The notes: generated by a model from the letters alone, not told the origin. 64,000 bases of DNA from Candidatus Bathyarchaeota archaeon (GCA_018396865.1 JAGTRB010000007.1:35041-99040), one strand, 5' to 3'; counted from the stretch's first letter, positions 34,504 to 44,146 are shown. Program-made: numbers and translations.

Positions 34504-36048
34504 CTATCTCTCTAATATGAACTCCGGCCCAAGGGGTGTGACCGCCCTAACCTCTCTTATAAGCATCCTCTCTCCGATCCTCTCACCTATCTTCATAGGT
34601 TCTAGGCTCCTCGCTAGGGCTGAGGCCCATTCAAGCCTCTGGGGTGACTCGGCGTGGATGCGTAGGATGACATCGCCTCTATCAACCTCGTCACCCATCT
34701 TGGCCATCAGTATGAGGCCGGCCCCCTTATCGCTGGGGGCTCCGGCCGCCCTTGCTATCTGGGCTATAGCTGAGTTGTCGATCCATAGAATCCTGCCCTT
34801 CCTTTCGGCCCTCATCTCGTAGACCCTTTCACCCACTTGGAGGTCCTCGGGCCTGACATCCGGGTCTCCCCCCTGAGCCCTTATTATCTCCCTCATCTTC
34901 TCCTCAGCTTTACCCGAGGAGAGGATGCTGAGGGCCTTCTCCTTGCCCTCCCTTTCCCCGAGCATCCTCAACAGGATCCCAGCGAGGGAGGCGGCCTTAT
35001 CTATCAGGTCGAGTGGCCCCCTCCCCATGAGGGCCTCTAGGGCTTCCCTCGCCTCTAGGGCTGGGCCTACGGCGCACCCCACGGGCTGGTCCCCCTCGGT
35101 TATGGCGCATTCTACCACGATGCCCAAGCGTCTCCCGAGTTCTATGAAGTCCATGGCTAGCTGCTGGGCTTGATCCAAGGTCTTTATCTTTGCCCCCCTC
35201 CCCGTTGGAATGTCGACGACCATGTGGGTTGAGCCCATGGCCTTCTTCTTAGCCATTATCGATGGTAGAAGTAGGGGATCTATTGATAGGGGGTACTCAA
35301 CCCTTATGAATAGGTCGTCCGCTGGAGCCAAGTCGAGGGCTCCACCCCAGACTATGCAGGCATCTACCTCCTCCACAACCTTCAATATCTCTTCGGCCCT
35401 GAAGTCCACTGGACATAGCGTCTCCATCCTGTCAGCCGTGCCCGCAGGCGATGTTATTGCTCTTGAGGAGGTCTTGGGTATGGTGTAACCTGCGGCGGCG
35501 ACTATGGGGACGACTATGAGGGTAGTCTTATCTCCTGGTACCCCCCCAACGCTGTGCTTATCCAGGATGGGGTGTCTCCCCAGGTTGAGGGCTCTTCCCC
35601 TCCTAACCATGGATGTTGAAAGGGCTTCAACCTCCTCCATGCTCATCCCGTGGACCTGTAGGGCGGTAACAAAGGCCGCGAGTTCGATGTCGCTGAGATG
35701 CTGCTCCACCACGTCTTGAACTATCCTATCTATCTTCCATGGGGTGAGCCTCTCACCCAGGATCTTCTCCCTTATGTAGCTGAGGGACTCGGGTCTCCCG
35801 ATGGGCTCAACCTGAATCTGATCTCCTTCGACCAGGTTGAGCTTGGCCCTCAACTCCCTATAGATCCCTAAAACTCCTTCAGGGAACTCTGAGGCTATGT
35901 TGAGTATGGCCGTGGCCTCAGAATCTCCCATCCTTATCAGAACCCTGTCGGAGGACTTCACCCCTAGGCGTCTAGCGTCACCATTCCCCATAACCGCTAT
36001 GGGCTTCCCTCCAGCCTCTATCTCCAGCAGCTTGACCCTGAAATCCAA
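34504..36048 (-). CDS. deoA: AMP phosphorylase (archaeal DeoA type)
   Basis: A 514-residue member of the thymidine/AMP phosphorylase family with the archaeal N-terminal extension of about 85 residues. It carries KHSVGGVPGDKTTLIVVP (about 167-184), KTSSRAITSPAGTADRMETL and a C-terminal domain. The enzyme releases adenine from AMP to give ribose 1,5-bisphosphate, which an isomerase turns into ribulose 1,5-bisphosphate for form III RuBisCO. That RuBisCO is divergently transcribed right beside it (81 bases). The isomerase gene is not in the window. Confidence 0.95.
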   Translation of the reverse strand: MDFRVKLLEIEAGGKPIAVMGNGDARRLGVKSSDRVLIRMGDSEATAILNIASEFPEGVLGIYRELRAKLNLVEGDQIQVEPIGRPESLSYIREKILGERLTPWKIDRIVQDVVEQHLSDIELAAFVTALQVHGMSMEEVEALSTSMVRRGRALNLGRHPILDKHSVGGVPGDKTTLIVVPIVAAAGYTIPKTSSRAITSPAGTADRMETLCPVDFRAEEILKVVEEVDACIVWGGALDLAPADDLFIRVEYPLSIDPLLLPSIMAKKKAMGSTHMVVDIPTGRGAKIKTLDQAQQLAMDFIELGRRLGIVVECAITEGDQPVGCAVGPALEAREALEALMGRGPLDLIDKAASLAGILLRMLGEREGKEKALSILSSGKAEEKMREIIRAQGGDPDVRPEDLQVGERVYEMRAERKGRILWIDNSAIAQIARAAGAPSDKGAGLILMAKMGDEVDRGDVILRIHAESPQRLEWASALARSLEPMKIGERIGERMLIREVRAVTPLGPEFILER

Positions 36049-36100
36049 CTCCCCACATCCCAGAGAAGAGAGACGGCAATAGGTAGAGATATTAGAGGTC

Positions 36101-36108
36101 TTTTAAAC
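36101..36108 (+). promoter_or_regulatory. Likely TATA box of the RuBisCO gene
   Basis: TTTTAAAC, centred about 25 bases before the TTG start of the RuBisCO gene, would place the transcript start on or next to the initiation codon, i.e. a leaderless mRNA. Its AT core is near-symmetric and might also contribute to the divergent AMP phosphorylase promoter. Confidence 0.5.
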
Positions 36109-36129
36109 ATTCTCAAGTGAGGGGTCTCT

Positions 36130-37353
36130 TTGAGATACATCGACTTTGTGGATATGGGCTACGAGCCTAAGCACAGCGACCTCATAGCGGAATTCAAGGT
36201 TGTGCCCGAGGGCCTCGGCATAATGGAGGCGGCGGGGGCCATAGCCGCGGAGAGTTCCATAGGGACATGGACGGAGCTGACAACGGTTGAGCCATATGTG
36301 GAGAAGCTGGCTGCAAGGGTCTTCAGGATAGATGGAGACAAAGTGAGTCTAGCGTATCCCATGGAACTATTTGAGCCCGGTAATATGCCCAACATCCTGA
36401 GCAGTGTAGCAGGTAACGTGTTCGGGCTGAGGGCTCTGAAGAGGCTTAGATTGGTCGACGTCCACTTCCCAGATTCGATAGCCAAGAGCTTTCCAGGCCC
36501 TAGGTTCGGGGTTGAAGGCGTCAGGGATCTCCTGAGGGTCAAGGGGCGCCCCCTCCTCGGCACCATAATAAAGCCCAAGATCGGCCTCAAAGCCGGAGAT
36601 CATGCGAGGGTCGCCTATGAAGCCTGGACCGGGGGGTGCGATATTGTTAAGGACGATGAGAACCTGGCGGGGCAGGGGTTCAACCCCTTCGAGGAGAGGG
36701 TATCCAAGACCCTGGAGATGAGGGATAGGGCTGAGGAGGAGATGGGAGAGAGGAAGGTCTATATGGTTAACATAACCGCAGAGGCGGAGGAGATGCTCAG
36801 AAGGGCTGAGTATGTGAAGGAGAGCGGAGGCGAGTATGTGATGGTGGATATATTCACCTGCGGATTTTCAGCCCTCCAAACTCTTAGGAGAAGTTTTTCC
36901 CTGGTAATCCACGGCCACAGGGCCGGCCACGCGGCCTTCACGAGGCTTGATGATCACGGAATCTCCATGAAGGTCCTTGCCAAGGCCTTAAGGCTGGTGG
37001 GGGTTGACCAGCTCCATGTGGGAACGGTGGTGGGGAAGATGTCAGAGTCAGAGGAGGGGGTATTGGAGAACCTGGAAGCCATTAGAGGGCCAATGTACGG
37101 CCTTAAGCCCGTACTGCCCGTCGCCTCAGGAGGCCTCCATCCAGCCCTCGTCCCAAAACTCTTAGAGATATTCGGATTAGACCTGGTAATACAGGCAGGT
37201 GGAGGGATCCATGGGCATCCCAAGGGAACCCTTGCAGGTGCTAGGGCCATGAGGCAGGCGGTGGAGGCCACGGTGGAAGGTTACAGCCTAGAGGAGTATG
37301 CTAGGAAGCACGAGGAGTTGGCCACAGCCCTGAGAACCTGGCCAGAACCCTGA
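36130..37353 (+). CDS. rbcL: Ribulose-1,5-bisphosphate carboxylase, form III, large subunit
   Basis: A 407-residue RuBisCO. Catalytic marks are intact: GTIIKPKIGL (Lys about 147), GGCDIVKDDENL with the carbamylated Lys (about 174) and metal-binding Asp/Glu, the HGHRAGHAAF histidine segment (about 259-268), and the loop 6 GTVVGKM. N-terminal TWTELTTVEP supplies the second-subunit residues. It is shorter than form I and lies beside AMP phosphorylase, the context of form III enzymes that recycle nucleotide ribose to 3-phosphoglycerate. TTG start; likely leaderless. Confidence 0.95.
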   Translation: MRYIDFVDMGYEPKHSDLIAEFKVVPEGLGIMEAAGAIAAESSIGTWTELTTVEPYVEKLAARVFRIDGDKVSLAYPMELFEPGNMPNILSSVAGNVFGLRALKRLRLVDVHFPDSIAKSFPGPRFGVEGVRDLLRVKGRPLLGTIIKPKIGLKAGDHARVAYEAWTGGCDIVKDDENLAGQGFNPFEERVSKTLEMRDRAEEEMGERKVYMVNITAEAEEMLRRAEYVKESGGEYVMVDIFTCGFSALQTLRRSFSLVIHGHRAGHAAFTRLDDHGISMKVLAKALRLVGVDQLHVGTVVGKMSESEEGVLENLEAIRGPMYGLKPVLPVASGGLHPALVPKLLEIFGLDLVIQAGGGIHGHPKGTLAGARAMRQAVEATVEGYSLEEYARKHEELATALRTWPEP

Positions 37354-37469
37354 GTTGAAGGGACGAGGTTCACCATAAAGGGAGGTTTTCTGATAAACCC
37401 AGGCCTCATCCTTACCTCTTTAAAATTTTCAATAGATTTTTACGTTTAATGGAAGATTAAGATTTGGAC

Positions 37470-38537
37470 ATGGCCTCGGTCTCTCAGGCTCCTAGGGTCC
37501 ACTTCCCCTTCTCAGCCATCGTCGACCAGGAGCGCCTCAAGCTCTCCCTCCTCCTGAACGCCATCAACCCGAGGATAGGTGGGGTTCTGATTAGGGGGGC
37601 TAAGGGGACTGGGAAGAGCACGACTGTGAGGGCTCTAGTCGACCTCCTCCCCGAGGTGGAGGTCGTAGCCGACTGCCCATTCCGCTGCAATCCCCGAGAC
37701 CCCACAAACATGTGCGATGTCTGCAGGTCTAGGATGGAGAGGGGTGAGGGCCTGCCAAGGGCCTTGATGAGGATGAGGGTAGTCGAACTCCCAATAGGCT
37801 CGACAGAGGATAGGGTCGTCGGCACCCTGAACATCGAGAAGGCGATAAGGGAGGGGGTGAGAGCCCTCGAGCCCGGGATCCTCGCGGAGGCTAACCAGAA
37901 CATCCTCTATGTCGATGAGATAAACCTCCTACCCGACCACATAGCAGACGTCATCCTAGACGCGGCTGCTTCGGGCTGGAACGTGGTGGAGAGGGAGGGC
38001 ATCAGCGTCCAGCATCCATCTAGGTTCATACTGGTTGGAACAATGAATCCCGAGGAGGGGGAGTTGAGACCACAGCTCCTTGACAGGATGGCCCTCCACA
38101 CCGAGATCTCCACCATACAGGATCCCAGCCTGAGGAAGGAGGTGATGAGGTATAATATAGAGTTCGAGGAGGATCCCCTAGGCTTCATGGAGAGGTTCAA
38201 AGGGGAGCAGGAGGAGCTGAGGAGGAGGATACTGGCGGCTAGGGGGCTCGTCCCGAAGGTGGTCGTCCCGGAGAACCTATACGAGATAGTGGCGAGGATG
38301 TGTATATCGTTGAGGGTGGATGGCCACCGGCCAGACATAATTATCGTGAAGGCGGCACGCACACTTGCCGCCTTCCATGGGAGGAGCAGGGTAGAGCCTC
38401 AGGACATCCTGGAGTGCGCCTATCTGGCCCTGAGCCACAGGACCAGGAACCTTGGGATGGATCCCCCAGCCACTGATGTCCAGATCAGGGAGGAGTTCAA
38501 AAAGGCTCTATCAAGCGTAGAGGGGACCCCGAGGTGA
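37470..38537 (+). CDS. Mg-chelatase subunit I-like AAA+ ATPase
   Basis: A 355-residue AAA+ protein of the ChlI/BchI family. It has Walker [10 protein letters not shown] (about 42-50), Walker [11 protein letters not shown], sensor [17 protein letters not shown] and a cysteine-containing insertion [10 protein letters not shown]...MCDVCRSRM (about 69-91) seen in this family. Chelatase I subunits drive metal insertion into tetrapyrroles with a D subunit and a large CobN/ChlH subunit. The D-type partner follows after 7 bases; no large subunit is present, so another MoxR-like remodelling role is possible. Start ATG 37470, or TTG two codons earlier. Confidence 0.9.
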   Translation: MASVSQAPRVHFPFSAIVDQERLKLSLLLNAINPRIGGVLIRGAKGTGKSTTVRALVDLLPEVEVVADCPFRCNPRDPTNMCDVCRSRMERGEGLPRALMRMRVVELPIGSTEDRVVGTLNIEKAIREGVRALEPGILAEANQNILYVDEINLLPDHIADVILDAAASGWNVVEREGISVQHPSRFILVGTMNPEEGELRPQLLDRMALHTEISTIQDPSLRKEVMRYNIEFEEDPLGFMERFKGEQEELRRRILAARGLVPKVVVPENLYEIVARMCISLRVDGHRPDIIIVKAARTLAAFHGRSRVEPQDILECAYLALSHRTRNLGMDPPATDVQIREEFKKALSSVEGTPR

Positions 38538-38544
38538 TGAGCTG

Positions 38545-41025
38545 TTGACGGGGAGGATCGTATACCCCTTCACGGCCGTAGTGGGCCAGGAGAGGGCTAA
38601 GACAGCCCTAATCCTGAACGCTGTAGATCCCAGGCTCGGTGGAGTCCTCATCTCGGGCCCGAAGGGGTCAGGGAAGTCCACTATAGTCAGATCCCTAGAG
38701 GGCATCCTCCCCGCGGTCGAGAGCGTTGAGGGGTGCGTGTACAACTGCAACCCAAACGACCTGACCCACCTCTGTCCAGCCTGCAGGGAAAAGCTGAGGG
38801 AGGGTAAACTGAATGTGCGCCTCCGCCCGGTGAGGGTTGTTGAGCTTCCCTTAGGGGCTACTGAGGAGGGCCTGCTGGGAACCGTAGACGCCGAGGAGGT
38901 CCTCAGAAGCGGCGTGAAAAAATTAAGCCCAGGGCTCCTCGGTAGAGCTAACCAGAACATCCTTTATGTCGAGGACTTGAACCTCCTCTCAGACCATCTC
39001 GTAGACTGCATCCTGGACCCAGCCGCCTCGGGATGGGTCTCGGTCGAGAGAGAGGGAATAAGCCTCCAGCACCCCTCCAAGTTCATACTAATAGCCTCAA
39101 TGAACCCGGAGGAGGGGGGGCTTAGGCCCCAGATCCTGGATAGGTTCGCCTTAAAGGTTGACATCGAGCCCCTAACTGAGCCTGAGTTAAGGGCTGAGAT
39201 AATAAGGAGAAACCTGGCCTTCGAAGAGGATCCCCAAGCCTTCTATAAGATGTATGAGAAAGAGCAGGAGCGGCTGAGGAGGAGGATAAAGGAGGCCAGG
39301 GAGAGGCTGGAGAAGGTCTCGGTACCGGAGGATGTGATGAGGGGCATAGGGGAGGCCTGCTCCCGCTTCGAGGTTGAGGGAGTTAGATCCGATATAGCCA
39401 TCCTGAAGGCTGCGAGGGCATTGGCGGCATTTGAGGGGAGGGATAGGGTGGAGCCCGGGGACGCCTTAAACGTCTTCGACCTAGCACTAAGCCACAGGTT
39501 GAAGGGGCCTGGAGGCAAGCCTCTAGAGAGGGTAAACGTTGTCAAGGAGTTGAGAAGCATCCTCCTAAAAGAGGCATACGAAGAGGGAAAAGGCCCCATT
39601 GAACTTTCCCCACCTCCACCGGGGGTGGAATCCCAAAGGGTGGTTCCGAAGATCTATAAGGGGAGGAGAAGGATACTCTCTGGGGTCCTGGGCAATATAG
39701 TCAACATACTTGCAATCGCCTCACTCCTAATCTCACTGAGCCTCGTCTCCAGCCTCATGACAGGCCTATTTGAGGTAATGCTCTTCAACAAGCCGATCTC
39801 GGCCCTCGTGGGAGCCCTATCCCTGAATAGGGTCCTCATCCACCTGGCCCTTATAACCCCTATCTTCATCCTCCTCTTTCTGATCTCTAGGAGGGTTAGG
39901 AGGCCGATAATCTACATATACACCTACCTCGGCTCTGGGCTGAGGAGGCAGCTAGTCCAGAGGCAGGAGCCCAAGCCGGAGGAGGAAGGGAGGAAGGAGG
40001 TAATCGAGAGGATGGGCCTGATAAACATACCCCTCTACGCCTCCCTTAGGCGGCTATACAAGCTGGCCGTTGAGAAGGGGATTAAACTCCTCCAAGTCGG
40101 AGGCAAGAAAAGGAGAAGCTATAAGCTGAGTTACGAGAGGAGGGCCGATAGAAGGCTGAGGACAACAGTTGGGAAGCGCTCCAGGACTAAGGCCCGATCC
40201 GAGAGGGGGAGATACATATCATATGAGCTTCCTAAGGGGAGGCCTTGGGACCTCGCATTTGTTCCCACCATAAGGGCTGCAGCCCCTTACCAAAGGTCCA
40301 GGAACAGGAGGGGCCTCGCCCTAAAGGTTGAATTGGACGACATAAGGGTGAAGGTCAGGGAGATGAGGGCCCCCATAACGATGGTACTCCTCCTAGACAT
40401 GAGCGAGTCAATGATCTCGTCCCTTGAAAACGTTAGGAACGCGATTCTGAGTATGAGGGATACCATCCTCAAGAGGAGGGATAGCGTAGGCCTGGTGATA
40501 TTCAAGGGTCAGGGTGCTACAACCCTACAGCCCCCAACCCGAAACCTGGGCCTCGTGGTGAGGAGGCTCCTGGATGTAGGGGCGAGCGATCTCACCCCCC
40601 TAGCCTCGGGGATGTTCGAGGCCTGGAGGGTTCTTAGAAACGAGAAGGTGAAGAACAGGGATATAATCCCCTTCCTCGTCATAATCTCAGATGGTATAGC
40701 TAACATACCCTTAGAGTCTCCCCTATCACCCCATACCCGCAGATACTACCTGAACACAGCCCAGGCCGACGTCATAGATGTTGCCTACCTCCTCAGAAGG
40801 TCGGGCATAAGGACGATGGTGATAAATCCCGCCCATATCATCGAGGAGGAGATGGTGAAGAGGCACAGGGGCGTAGAGGAGGTGACCGGAAAGAGGTTCC
40901 TGGAGCCGACAGAGCTCCTGATGGAGATACCTAAAATAACTGGAGGCTACTACTATGGGATTGGAGAGGAGGGGGAGCTGGAGGAGGTCTTCCTCACCGA
41001 GGCACTGGGCCTTATTAACCGATAA
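38545..41025 (+). CDS. Chelatase I-D fusion protein: AAA+ domain, two membrane helices, VWA domain
   Basis: An 826-residue protein. Residues 1-350 repeat the ChlI-type AAA+ domain, with Walker A GPKGSGKST and the same Cys insertion (CVYNCNPNDLTHLCPAC), but Walker B reads LYVEDLNLL instead of LYVDEINLL. Two strong membrane helices follow (about 381-410 and 430-452), then a very basic linker, then a VWA domain with a complete MIDAS: DMSES (about 616-620), DLTPLAS and ISDG. ChlD proteins have a degenerate AAA+ plus VWA; the membrane helices are unusual. TTG start, seven bases behind the I-type gene. Confidence 0.88.
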   Translation: MTGRIVYPFTAVVGQERAKTALILNAVDPRLGGVLISGPKGSGKSTIVRSLEGILPAVESVEGCVYNCNPNDLTHLCPACREKLREGKLNVRLRPVRVVELPLGATEEGLLGTVDAEEVLRSGVKKLSPGLLGRANQNILYVEDLNLLSDHLVDCILDPAASGWVSVEREGISLQHPSKFILIASMNPEEGGLRPQILDRFALKVDIEPLTEPELRAEIIRRNLAFEEDPQAFYKMYEKEQERLRRRIKEARERLEKVSVPEDVMRGIGEACSRFEVEGVRSDIAILKAARALAAFEGRDRVEPGDALNVFDLALSHRLKGPGGKPLERVNVVKELRSILLKEAYEEGKGPIELSPPPPGVESQRVVPKIYKGRRRILSGVLGNIVNILAIASLLISLSLVSSLMTGLFEVMLFNKPISALVGALSLNRVLIHLALITPIFILLFLISRRVRRPIIYIYTYLGSGLRRQLVQRQEPKPEEEGRKEVIERMGLINIPLYASLRRLYKLAVEKGIKLLQVGGKKRRSYKLSYERRADRRLRTTVGKRSRTKARSERGRYISYELPKGRPWDLAFVPTIRAAAPYQRSRNRRGLALKVELDDIRVKVREMRAPITMVLLLDMSESMISSLENVRNAILSMRDTILKRRDSVGLVIFKGQGATTLQPPTRNLGLVVRRLLDVGASDLTPLASGMFEAWRVLRNEKVKNRDIIPFLVIISDGIANIPLESPLSPHTRRYYLNTAQADVIDVAYLLRRSGIRTMVINPAHIIEEEMVKRHRGVEEVTGKRFLEPTELLMEIPKITGGYYYGIGEEGELEEVFLTEALGLINR

Positions 41026-41193
41026 GCCCATAGGGTTAAATGCGAGCCGATCATCCTCGACATCCAAGGAGGACTAAAACATTCTATTAGTATAGACACA
41101 AATAGCTATAATGTATCGTTTGGTATCAGCCTCATCTTAAGAAGAAAAAATGGGATTTTCCTTAGATTTAAGATCTCGCTGTTCAGATCTTTC

Positions 41194-42090
41194 CTAGTAT
41201 CCTCTCTCATCCCTCTCTAGGAGCCTCTGCCACCTCTCGTGGACCCATCTCTCCATCTCGGCTATTTGCTCATCTGTCAGGTGTCTGAACCTCCCCTGCA
41301 TCTGTAGGAACTCCTTCAGGGGCTTAAGGGTCTTCGGCTTTATGTTGAGCTTGAACTTACCCTCCACGACCTCGTAGACCGGCCAGAAACCAGTCTCCAC
41401 GGCCAGCCTCGCCATGGCGACCATCTTCTCCGGGGAGTATCTCCAGCCTGTCGGGCATGTGTTCAGGACCTCTATATAGCTTAGGCCCTTCCCCTCCTCA
41501 GTCGTCAGTCTCTGGGCCAGCTTTATCTTCCTCTTATAGTCGGGTATGTTGTGGATGGATGCCGTCGCCACTAGGGGAATGTGGTGGGCTTCCATTATCT
41601 CTGGCATGCTCTTAGGCCAGACGGTCTTCCCCTGTATCACGCTACCTATCGGGGTGGTTGTGGTCCAAGCCCATCTTGGCGTTGCTCCGCTCCTCTGGAT
41701 CCCCGTGTTCATGTAGGCCTGGTTGTTCTGGCATATGTATATTATCCTCTCACCCCTCTCCGCTGCTCCAGATAGGGCCTGGAGCCCTATGTCATAGGTT
41801 CCCCCATCCCCGGCTATGACCACCACGTTCGTGTTCTTATGGCCGGCAGCCTTAAGCCCCCTAGCCACCCCTGATGCTGCGGCGGCCGCCGATGGGAACT
41901 GGGTGGGTCCCCTGTCTATGAGCATGGCCCCGGACCAGGCTCCGCATGAGGCTGGGATTATAACAGCCGAGTTCCTCCCAAGGGTGTCAAGGGCGTGCCT
42001 GGATATGAGGACCATGGCGCACCCCTGGCATGCACCGGTGGGGGGGATGGTCACCCTCTCAACGGCCACAACATCGCTCATCTTCTCCAC
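41194..42090 (-). CDS. porB: 2-oxoacid:ferredoxin oxidoreductase, beta subunit (operon 1)
   Basis: A 298-residue TPP-binding subunit. The TPP motif GDGGTYDIGLQALSGA...NNQAYMNTGIQRS (about 93-130) and cluster cysteines in TGACQGCAMVL and ASCGAWSG are present. It catalyses oxidative decarboxylation of a 2-oxoacid to acyl-CoA, reducing ferredoxin. It is last in a gamma-delta-alpha-beta operon read leftwards, three bases after alpha. The alpha partner differs from the classical pyruvate enzyme, so the substrate could be another 2-oxoacid. Confidence 0.92.
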   Translation of the reverse strand: MEKMSDVVAVERVTIPPTGACQGCAMVLISRHALDTLGRNSAVIIPASCGAWSGAMLIDRGPTQFPSAAAAASGVARGLKAAGHKNTNVVVIAGDGGTYDIGLQALSGAAERGERIIYICQNNQAYMNTGIQRSGATPRWAWTTTTPIGSVIQGKTVWPKSMPEIMEAHHIPLVATASIHNIPDYKRKIKLAQRLTTEEGKGLSYIEVLNTCPTGWRYSPEKMVAMARLAVETGFWPVYEVVEGKFKLNIKPKTLKPLKEFLQMQGRFRHLTDEQIAEMERWVHERWQRLLERDERGY

Positions 42091-42093
42091 CTC

Positions 42094-43305
42094 CTAGAAG
42101 CCTGCCAGCCTGATCTCCACAGCTCCTATCTCATGGCCGAACCAGGTCTGCTTCTCCACCTTCCCCGTCCTAGCGGCCTCCAGTACCTTCTGGTAGGCGA
42201 ACTGTAGGTCCTGAACCCTTATGTCCGACCCTCCGAGGCCTAGGATGAAGTTTATCATCTTAGGCCGATCAGCTAGATCGTATAGGGAGGCTTTGAGGTC
42301 CCCGTAGACCTCTCCATAGTTGCATCCATGGGTCACATCCCTCTCGCAGACCCCGAGAGCCTTGAACCCGTACTTCTCTTGGAGTTCGATGAAGTCTTCT
42401 GCCGGGAACGGCCTGAAGCTCCTCAGCTTTATCAGGCCGACCCTCTCGCCCTTATCCCTGAGGATGTCGACTACATGCCTGGCCGTTCCAGTCATGGAGG
42501 CCATGGTGACGAGGGCCGCCTCCGCATCCTCAACCCTGTAGGTCTCGATTAGGCCGTTTCCATACCTCCTTCCGAAGATCTCCGCGTACTCCTCGTTCGC
42601 CTCCTTTATCACCTCCTTCGCGTTTGTCATGGCCTGCTCATGCTCCATCTCCTGAAGAGGAACTCCAGGCGTATCCCATTGGATGAACTCGCTCCTGCTG
42701 GGGTCTATGCGGACGGCATACGGCTTGAATGGTGGCAGAAACCTGTCCACATCCTCCTGGCTCGGCAGCCTAACCGTGGCCCCTGTGTGGGAGGTCACAT
42801 AGCCATCGTATAGAACCATTAAGGGCATGAGAACCCTGTGGTCCTCGGCTATCCTGAACGCCTGGAGGGTTGTGTCCAAAGCCTCCTGAGGGCTCTCGAC
42901 GAACAGCTGGATGAACCCGGTTGTGGCCTCACACATGCTGTCTGTATAATCGGCGAATAGGCTCGAGTAGCTTCTATTCGGGACCGCTATTACAAGCGGG
43001 ATCCTGTCCCTGTGGACCATCTCTAGGTTCTCGTGGGCGTACATCAACCCTGGCCCACAGGTCGCCGTGAAGATCCTAACACCGCAGGCCCCCGCCCCCC
43101 TCATCGCGGCTAGGCAGCTGTGCTCCCCCTCGATCTCTATGAACTCTGCGTCCATCTCCCCATTCGCAATGTACTCGGAGATCTTCTCGGTGACGGGTGA
43201 CTGGGGGGTTATGGGGTAGGCGGCTATGACCTTAACCCTCGCCAGCTTAACTGCGTATGCTATCGCATCGTTCCCTGTGAGGAAGTCAATCTTCTCCTTA
43301 ACCAT
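42094..43305 (-). CDS. porA: 2-oxoacid:ferredoxin oxidoreductase, alpha subunit (operon 1), divergent
   Basis: A 403-residue alpha subunit beginning with LTGNDAIAYAVKLA and AAYPITPQSPVTEKI (Thr of the substrate site), with EGEHSCLAAMRGAGACG. Where pyruvate enzymes have ALSAPINIHNDHSD, this one has SYSSLFADYTDSMCEATTGFIQ. The paralogue at 48886-50109 keeps the classical motif. The operon-1 enzyme thus probably has a different or broader 2-oxoacid specificity. Its stop is three bases from beta, and delta ends directly at its start. Confidence 0.9.
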   Translation of the reverse strand: MVKEKIDFLTGNDAIAYAVKLARVKVIAAYPITPQSPVTEKISEYIANGEMDAEFIEIEGEHSCLAAMRGAGACGVRIFTATCGPGLMYAHENLEMVHRDRIPLVIAVPNRSYSSLFADYTDSMCEATTGFIQLFVESPQEALDTTLQAFRIAEDHRVLMPLMVLYDGYVTSHTGATVRLPSQEDVDRFLPPFKPYAVRIDPSRSEFIQWDTPGVPLQEMEHEQAMTNAKEVIKEANEEYAEIFGRRYGNGLIETYRVEDAEAALVTMASMTGTARHVVDILRDKGERVGLIKLRSFRPFPAEDFIELQEKYGFKALGVCERDVTHGCNYGEVYGDLKASLYDLADRPKMINFILGLGGSDIRVQDLQFAYQKVLEAARTGKVEKQTWFGHEIGAVEIRLAGF

Positions 43306-43593
43306 CTACCTCTCCCTCTCCATCTTTATCGCCTGAACGGGGCACTCCTCGGCGCAGACCCCGCATCCCTTGCAGACTAGGTAGTCTATCACGGCCGACT
43401 TCTCCCCCTTCGAGATGACTCCTTCTGGACAGTAGTCCACGCATAGCCAGCATCTCCTGCACTTCTCCTCGTCGACCACAGGCTTGAAAACCCTCCAGGA
43501 CCACGCTGCCCTGCTCTCCTTGTACTTCTTTATGGCCTCCTCATCTAGAACCCTCCCTTTCAGGGTTCTCCACTCTATCTTCTCCTTCGACAT
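43306..43593 (-). CDS. porD: 2-oxoacid:ferredoxin oxidoreductase, delta (2x[4Fe-4S]) subunit (operon 1)
   Basis: A 95-residue ferredoxin-like subunit with two complete cluster motifs, CRRCWLCVDYCPEG and CKGCGVCAEECPVQA. It hands electrons from the TPP site to external ferredoxin. The ATG at 43593 starts one base after the gamma stop, so translation is coupled. A longer frame upstream to 43623 overlaps gamma and is not preferred. Confidence 0.93.
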   Translation of the reverse strand: MSKEKIEWRTLKGRVLDEEAIKKYKESRAAWSWRVFKPVVDEEKCRRCWLCVDYCPEGVISKGEKSAVIDYLVCKGCGVCAEECPVQAIKMERER

Positions 43594-43594
43594 A

Positions 43595-44146
43595 TCAGGC
43601 CTCCCTAACCCTGGTCTCCTCATAGGCTAGCCTCAGGGCCTCTATATTAGCCGCGTGGAGCCTCTCTGGAAGTACCTGCCTAATGGCCTCCTCGACGCTC
43701 GAGAGCTTGAGCATCCCCACGGTCTTGATGAAGGCGCCTAAGATGGCGGTGTTGGAGATGGGTACTTTAAGCGTCTTTAGAGCCACCCCAGTGGCGTCGA
43801 CTACTCCAACCCTCGACAGCCTCTTGGTGTAATCTATCTGCTCTGGAGGCTTTAGGGTGTTAAGGACCGCGAATCCGCCTGTCTTCAGCCCCCTTGCGAC
43901 GACGTTCATCTCAGCAAGTATGGGGTCTAAGACCACTATCCCGTCGGGCTCGTATATCTGGCTGGAGATGAGGATGGGCTTATCCCCAAGCCTGAGGTAG
44001 ACCTCGACAGGAGCCCCCCTCCTCTCGAACCCGTAGAATGGTAGGGCTTGGCTGTAGATTCCCTCGATGCTAGCTGCGAGCCCAAGTATCTTGCTTGAAG
44101 TTACGACTCCTTGGCCGCCCCGTCCATGCATCCGAATCTCTATCAT
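43595..44146 (-). CDS. porG: 2-oxoacid:ferredoxin oxidoreductase, gamma subunit (operon 1)
   Basis: A 183-residue gamma subunit with the family start IEIRMHGRGGQGVVTSSKIL and the FERRGAPVEVYLRLG segment that binds CoA-side elements. It is the first gene of the operon. The promoter must lie in the 159 bases between it and the divergent MBL hydrolase gene; a T-rich stretch near 44260-44275 is the best candidate region but no clear TATA is singled out. Confidence 0.93.
   Translation of the reverse strand: MIEIRMHGRGGQGVVTSSKILGLAASIEGIYSQALPFYGFERRGAPVEVYLRLGDKPILISSQIYEPDGIVVLDPILAEMNVVARGLKTGGFAVLNTLKPPEQIDYTKRLSRVGVVDATGVALKTLKVPISNTAILGAFIKTVGMLKLSSVEEAIRQVLPERLHAANIEALRLAYEETRVREA

Noticed and set aside
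36130..37353. RuBisCO-like protein (form IV) instead of a true RuBisCO
   Set aside because: Both active-site lysines, the KDDE motif and the loop 6 GTVVGK are present, and the gene neighbours AMP phosphorylase.
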